The translations under genes and the position numbers were made by a program. Of a stretch of DNA of 64,000 nt, positions 61,048 to 64,000 are shown one piece after another (position 1 is the stretch's first letter; every line of letters starts with the position of its first letter). This DNA comes from Eubacterium sp. (GTDB lineage Bacteria; Bacillota; Clostridia; Oscillospirales; Acutalibacteraceae): the NCBI GenBank assembly GCA_017463985.1, contig JAFUEH010000014.1, positions 44,664-108,663 of the forward strand, written 5' to 3'. The notes beneath the pieces are model-generated. The model made no database searches and was not told the origin of the DNA. It saw only the letters and a program-made list of their open reading frames with translations.

Positions 61048-62338
61048 CGAGGACAGATACTTAGAAAAAATTCCGTTTGTGACCGAGGAAAAGGCGCGTG
61101 AGATCGCGGCAAAATATCCCACGCCGTTTTACCTCTATGATGAAAAGGGGATCATCGACAACGTTGAGTCCCTGAAAAAGGCGTTTGCCTGGAATAAGGG
61201 GTATAAGGAGTATTTCGCCGTGAAGGCGACGCCAAACCCGTTTTTGGTGAAGCTGCTGCACCAGCACGGCTGCGGCTGTGACTGCTCGTCTAAGACAGAG
61301 CTGATGATCGCCAAAACGCTCGGTATCCGCGGCGATGAGATCATGTTTTCCAGTAACGATACACCCGTGGAGGAATTCACCTACTGCAACGGCCTCGGCG
61401 GTATCATCAACCTGGACGATATTACCCAGATCGCGAAGGTGGAGCAGGCCTGCGGCGGCAAGCTGCCGCGCAAAATGTCCTGCCGGTATAACCCGGGCGG
61501 CGTGTTTAATATTTCTAACGATATTATGGATACGCCGGCGGACGCCAAGTACGGCATGACGACGGAGCAGATCTTTGAGGCATACCGTATTTTAAAGGAA
61601 AAGGGCGTTGAGGAGTTCGGTATTCACGCCTTCCTGGCCTCGAATACCGTCACGAACGACTATTATCCAAAGCTCGCCAAGATCCTGTTTAAGCTGATTT
61701 TAAAGGTGCGTGAGCGTACCGGCGTAAAGATCTCGTTTGTGAACCTGTCCGGCGGTATCGGCATCCCGTATTATCCTTACCAAGACCCGAACGATATTTT
61801 TGCGATCGGGGAGGGCGTACAGAAGGCTTACGACCATTACCTGACGGAAAACGGGATGGGCGACGTTGCGATCTGCACGGAGCTCGGCCGCTATATGCTC
61901 GGTCCTTACGGCGCGCTCGTGACGACGGCGATCAATGAAAAGCATACGCATAAGGAGTATATCGGCGTGGATGCCTGCGCCGTGAACCTGATGCGTCCGG
62001 CCATGTACGGCGCGTATCACCATATTTCTGTCCTCGGCAAGGAGGATGAGCTGGCGGTGCATAAGTACGACGTCACCGGCTCGCTGTGCGAAAATAACGA
62101 TAAGTTCGCGATCGACCGCGTCCTTCCGAAGATCGATATGGGCGACCTGCTGTTTATCCACGACGCCGGCGCGCACGGCTTTTCGATGGGTTATAATTAT
62201 AACGGCAAGCTCAAGAGCGCGGAGATCCTCTTAAAGGAGGACGGTAGCTACCAGCTGATCCGCCGTGCAGAAACCCCGAAGGATTATTTCGCCACCTTCG
62301 ACTGCTTCGATTTCTACGACGAGCTGATCAAAGAATAA
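61040..62338 (+). CDS. lysA: Diaminopimelate decarboxylase-like enzyme
   Basis: 432 residues, fold-type III PLP enzyme. The PLP lysine is in YFAVKATPNPFLVKLL. The Gly-rich phosphate site is in VNLSGGIGIPYYP, and the C-terminal Cys/Asp region is in VTGSLCENNDKFA, followed by FIHDAGAHGFSMGYNYNGKLK, the tyrosine-containing end of the family. It makes lysine from meso-DAP; an ornithine/arginine decarboxylase role cannot be excluded without alignment. Confidence 0.88.
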   Translation: MFNEDRYLEKIPFVTEEKAREIAAKYPTPFYLYDEKGIIDNVESLKKAFAWNKGYKEYFAVKATPNPFLVKLLHQHGCGCDCSSKTELMIAKTLGIRGDEIMFSSNDTPVEEFTYCNGLGGIINLDDITQIAKVEQACGGKLPRKMSCRYNPGGVFNISNDIMDTPADAKYGMTTEQIFEAYRILKEKGVEEFGIHAFLASNTVTNDYYPKLAKILFKLILKVRERTGVKISFVNLSGGIGIPYYPYQDPNDIFAIGEGVQKAYDHYLTENGMGDVAICTELGRYMLGPYGALVTTAINEKHTHKEYIGVDACAVNLMRPAMYGAYHHISVLGKEDELAVHKYDVTGSLCENNDKFAIDRVLPKIDMGDLLFIHDAGAHGFSMGYNYNGKLKSAEILLKEDGSYQLIRRAETPKDYFATFDCFDFYDELIKE

Positions 62339-62364
62339 TATCCCATTAAAAAAGGTTTAACAGC

Positions 62365-62475
62365 AAAAAGCCTCCCTTGTGTAAAGGGAGGCTTTTTCTT
62401 TGCCTATTCTCAGGATGCTCTTATTAGTTAATCTATATAAAAAATCTCCCTTATGAAAAGGGAGATTTTTCTTAT
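62365..62475. terminator. Tandem terminators between convergent genes
   Basis: The first hairpin (AAAAGCCTCCCTT/AAGGGAGGCTTTT, about 62369-62397) ends lysA. A second (AAATCTCCCTT/AAGGGAGATTT, about 62442-62471), with a further half-repeat just after it, reads as a terminator on both strands and can end the minus-strand gene. Confidence 0.8.
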
Positions 62476-62544
62476 GAAAAAGGGAGATTTTTTTACGACG
62501 TGCTCCCTTTCCGGACCTTTCTTAATTATGTTTTGCCTTATGCA

Positions 62545-63573
62545 TCACGGCTCATCAAACTCACCGTTCGTGTATCGGGTGATTTCAAAGGTAATGTTGA
62601 TGATCTTCTGTGCGTCGTGATCGAACTCGCCCTGGATGCTATAGCTTTCGTCAGGATCGTCATAATTATTGGTGGTATTGCAGGAATAGTACCGATCGTA
62701 ATCCTGCTCATAATGACCGAGGCCGACCTGCTTTGCGCTGTCGATCAAGTCCGCCATGCAGTAGTCCTTCGTAACGCCGAGCGGTAATACTAAGTCCTCG
62801 ATGTTGGAGGCGGGTATATCCATATCCTGCAGCGTACTGTAACCGGTGAAGTTGATCGTGAAAGACAGGAGCTTACACTCGCTGAGCGGACGGGTCTCCG
62901 TCTTGCTGAAGTTCACGAAGCGCGGCCCGTAAATGATCGAATCGCCCTTGATCAGGTTGCCGCACGGCACGTAGGTGTAGCTATCTACATCCATGGTCGG
63001 GTCATCAAAGCTGTCCTCCGGATCTAAGTACCAGCCGTCGTCAAGGAAATCCTGCAGCGTCGCTTCACCGATCACGTACTTTTTACCGAACGCGATGAGG
63101 TAATAATCGTCGCCCGTTAAGATCGAGCCGGTGCCGTCCTCGCTCACCGGTTCCACAATGCGGTCGCTGGCAATAACGCCGTTCTTACCGCCGGAGGTGG
63201 CGGCGGTGGTGGCGGCGGTCGTCGCGCTGCCGGAAGCGTAAGAGGACGTGGTGGCCGTATCGTTATCATAGTCATATCCGGTATCCGTATCGTCCTTGCC
63301 GCCGGCGCTGATAATGATGATCAGGAGCAGTAAGACTGCCACCGCTGCGGCGATAATAATGATGATCTTCTTCTTGGATTTTTTCGGCTGGTAAGCCGGT
63401 GTCGGCGGAAACTTCGGACTGATCTGCTGCACCTGCTGGAACGGATTAGCAGCCGGTGTGGCCGGTGTAACCGGTGCGCTGCTCGCGTTCGGCGCGCCAA
63501 GGGTGCTCCCACAGTAAGGACACACCTTAAATTCATCACTGACCTCTTTGCCGCATTTTGGACAAAAACTCAT
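62545..63573 (-). CDS. Zinc-ribbon membrane protein of unknown function
   Basis: 342 residues from ATG 63573 (GGAGTG upstream). The N-terminus is a CxxC zinc ribbon (MSFCPKCGKEV...CPYCGSTLG). A Pro-rich linker, one membrane helix (KKIIIIIAAAVAVLLLLIIIIS) and a Thr/Ser/Ala-rich external linker follow. The remaining 200 residues form an extracellular domain I do not recognise (for example TLQDFLDDGWYLDPEDSFDDP). Such proteins are frequent in Clostridia. Orientation is convergent to lysA. Confidence 0.75.
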   Translation of the reverse strand: MSFCPKCGKEVSDEFKVCPYCGSTLGAPNASSAPVTPATPAANPFQQVQQISPKFPPTPAYQPKKSKKKIIIIIAAAVAVLLLLIIIISAGGKDDTDTGYDYDNDTATTSSYASGSATTAATTAATSGGKNGVIASDRIVEPVSEDGTGSILTGDDYYLIAFGKKYVIGEATLQDFLDDGWYLDPEDSFDDPTMDVDSYTYVPCGNLIKGDSIIYGPRFVNFSKTETRPLSECKLLSFTINFTGYSTLQDMDIPASNIEDLVLPLGVTKDYCMADLIDSAKQVGLGHYEQDYDRYYSCNTTNNYDDPDESYSIQGEFDHDAQKIINITFEITRYTNGEFDEP

Positions 63574-63866
63574 AATTTTCACTCCTTATTGATTGATACC
63601 TCCAGTATAGCGTAATCTGTTTTAAAATACTATTCGCCGGGAGCATAATTTTTTGATGATTTTCGCGGTTTTTCGACCGGAACTGACAGGCTTCGCGGTC
63701 GGGGGAATTATTCACATTTCATGCATATTTTAGCCAAAAAATATTTTTTTTGCGATTTCACCGTCCAATTATGCTGTTTTGACTGCATAAAAACCGCGAT
63801 TTTTCCCTTTTTAATGGAAGGAGGTTTTTTCTCCTTCACAATTTTAAAGGAGCGATTTATTATTGC
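63574..63866 (+). other. Intergenic region with SD-like hairpin, no gene
   Basis: About 290 bp hold AT-rich tracts and a hairpin GAAGGAG/CTCCTTC (63817-63823 with 63831-63837) just upstream of the last gene. No promoter of good quality was found. Confidence 0.4.
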
Positions 63867-64000
63867 ATGACAGACGAAGCAATTCAAGTGATTTTAAAGG
63901 AGCTGCACGCGGAGCGGAATTTGCTGCCAAAGCATAACGAGCTGCGCAACGCCAAGGTGTTTTACCTCGCGTTCCGCGATGAGCTGGTTTACGTGCCGGA
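63867..64000 (+). CDS. Unidentified gene, 3' truncated by the window edge
   Basis: ATG 63867 begins a frame open to the end (MTDEAIQVILKELHAERNLL and on). AAAGGAG lies 14 bp upstream, somewhat far. The visible 44 residues are charged and helical. The family cannot be recognised from this fragment. Confidence 0.55.
   Translation, partial: MTDEAIQVILKELHAERNLLPKHNELRNAKVFYLAFRDELVYVP

Overview
The window is 64 kb of a Clostridia-type (Bacillota) chromosome of medium GC content. Gene order and families point to a spore-forming, gut- or rumen-type member of the Oscillospiraceae/Ruminococcaceae. The reasons are the spoIIAA-spoIIAB-sigF operon, a 29-residue SpoVM downstream of prpC-prkC-rsgA-thiN (the Bacillus subtilis order), a T-box in front of valS, strong Shine-Dalgarno sites, and the trigger factor-ClpP-ClpX-Lon-EngB block. 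The genus is my inference; no rRNA is present.

Layout. 1-6.5 kb: the end of a pseudouridine synthase, three genes with the subunit composition of a biotin-dependent transcarboxylase, a frameshifted secreted transglutaminase-like gene with a dockerin-like tail, and an NAD-binding epimerase behind a promoter with a palindromic operator candidate. 6.56-6.79 kb (minus strand): a structured RNA, possibly 6S RNA. 7.3-7.85 kb: about 540 nt with its own promoter and terminator and no real gene. It looks like a large structured non-coding RNA and carries three near-identical SD-ATCCRATGGRCA motifs. 7.9-21.2 kb: a dense housekeeping run (yicC, remA, gmk, rpoZ, priA, def, fmt, a zinc peptidase, rsmB, rlmN, prpC, prkC, rsgA, thiN, a small membrane protein, spoVM). 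21.3-25.3 kb: T-box, valS, folC. 25.3-26.7 kb: the sigma-F operon.

26.74-27.03 kb holds an array of short hairpins separated by GTGATG and, on the other side, CATCAC. 27.23-37.51 kb is an AT-rich 10.2-kb integrated element bounded by a 45-bp direct repeat of the 3' end of tRNA-Trp. It carries a tyrosine integrase, DUF3846 protein, primase-helicase, excisionase-like protein, C1-type repressor, a serine recombinase, and a cargo gene for a 954-residue membrane-anchored protein with Gly-X-Y tracts, repeated beta modules and BspA-type leucine-rich repeats. A structured leader RNA ending in a terminator-like hairpin precedes the cargo gene. Older 3'-tRNA scars lie just outside the element, so this site has been used more than once.

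37.5-64 kb returns to the core chromosome: tRNA-Trp, a type II topoisomerase pair, secG, a DEDDh exonuclease, a class A penicillin-binding protein, ruvX, a site-2 protease, a radical-SAM pair, rplS, rbgA-rnhB-yraN, thrC, DUF1540, a phosphoesterase, tig, clpP, clpX, lon, engB, lysA, a zinc-ribbon membrane protein on the minus strand, and the start of an unidentified gene at the right edge.

The strongest candidates for undescribed biology are the 7.3-7.85 kb RNA, the hairpin array, and the island with its collagen/LRR cargo and leader RNA. All assignments come from reading the sequence; no searches were run.
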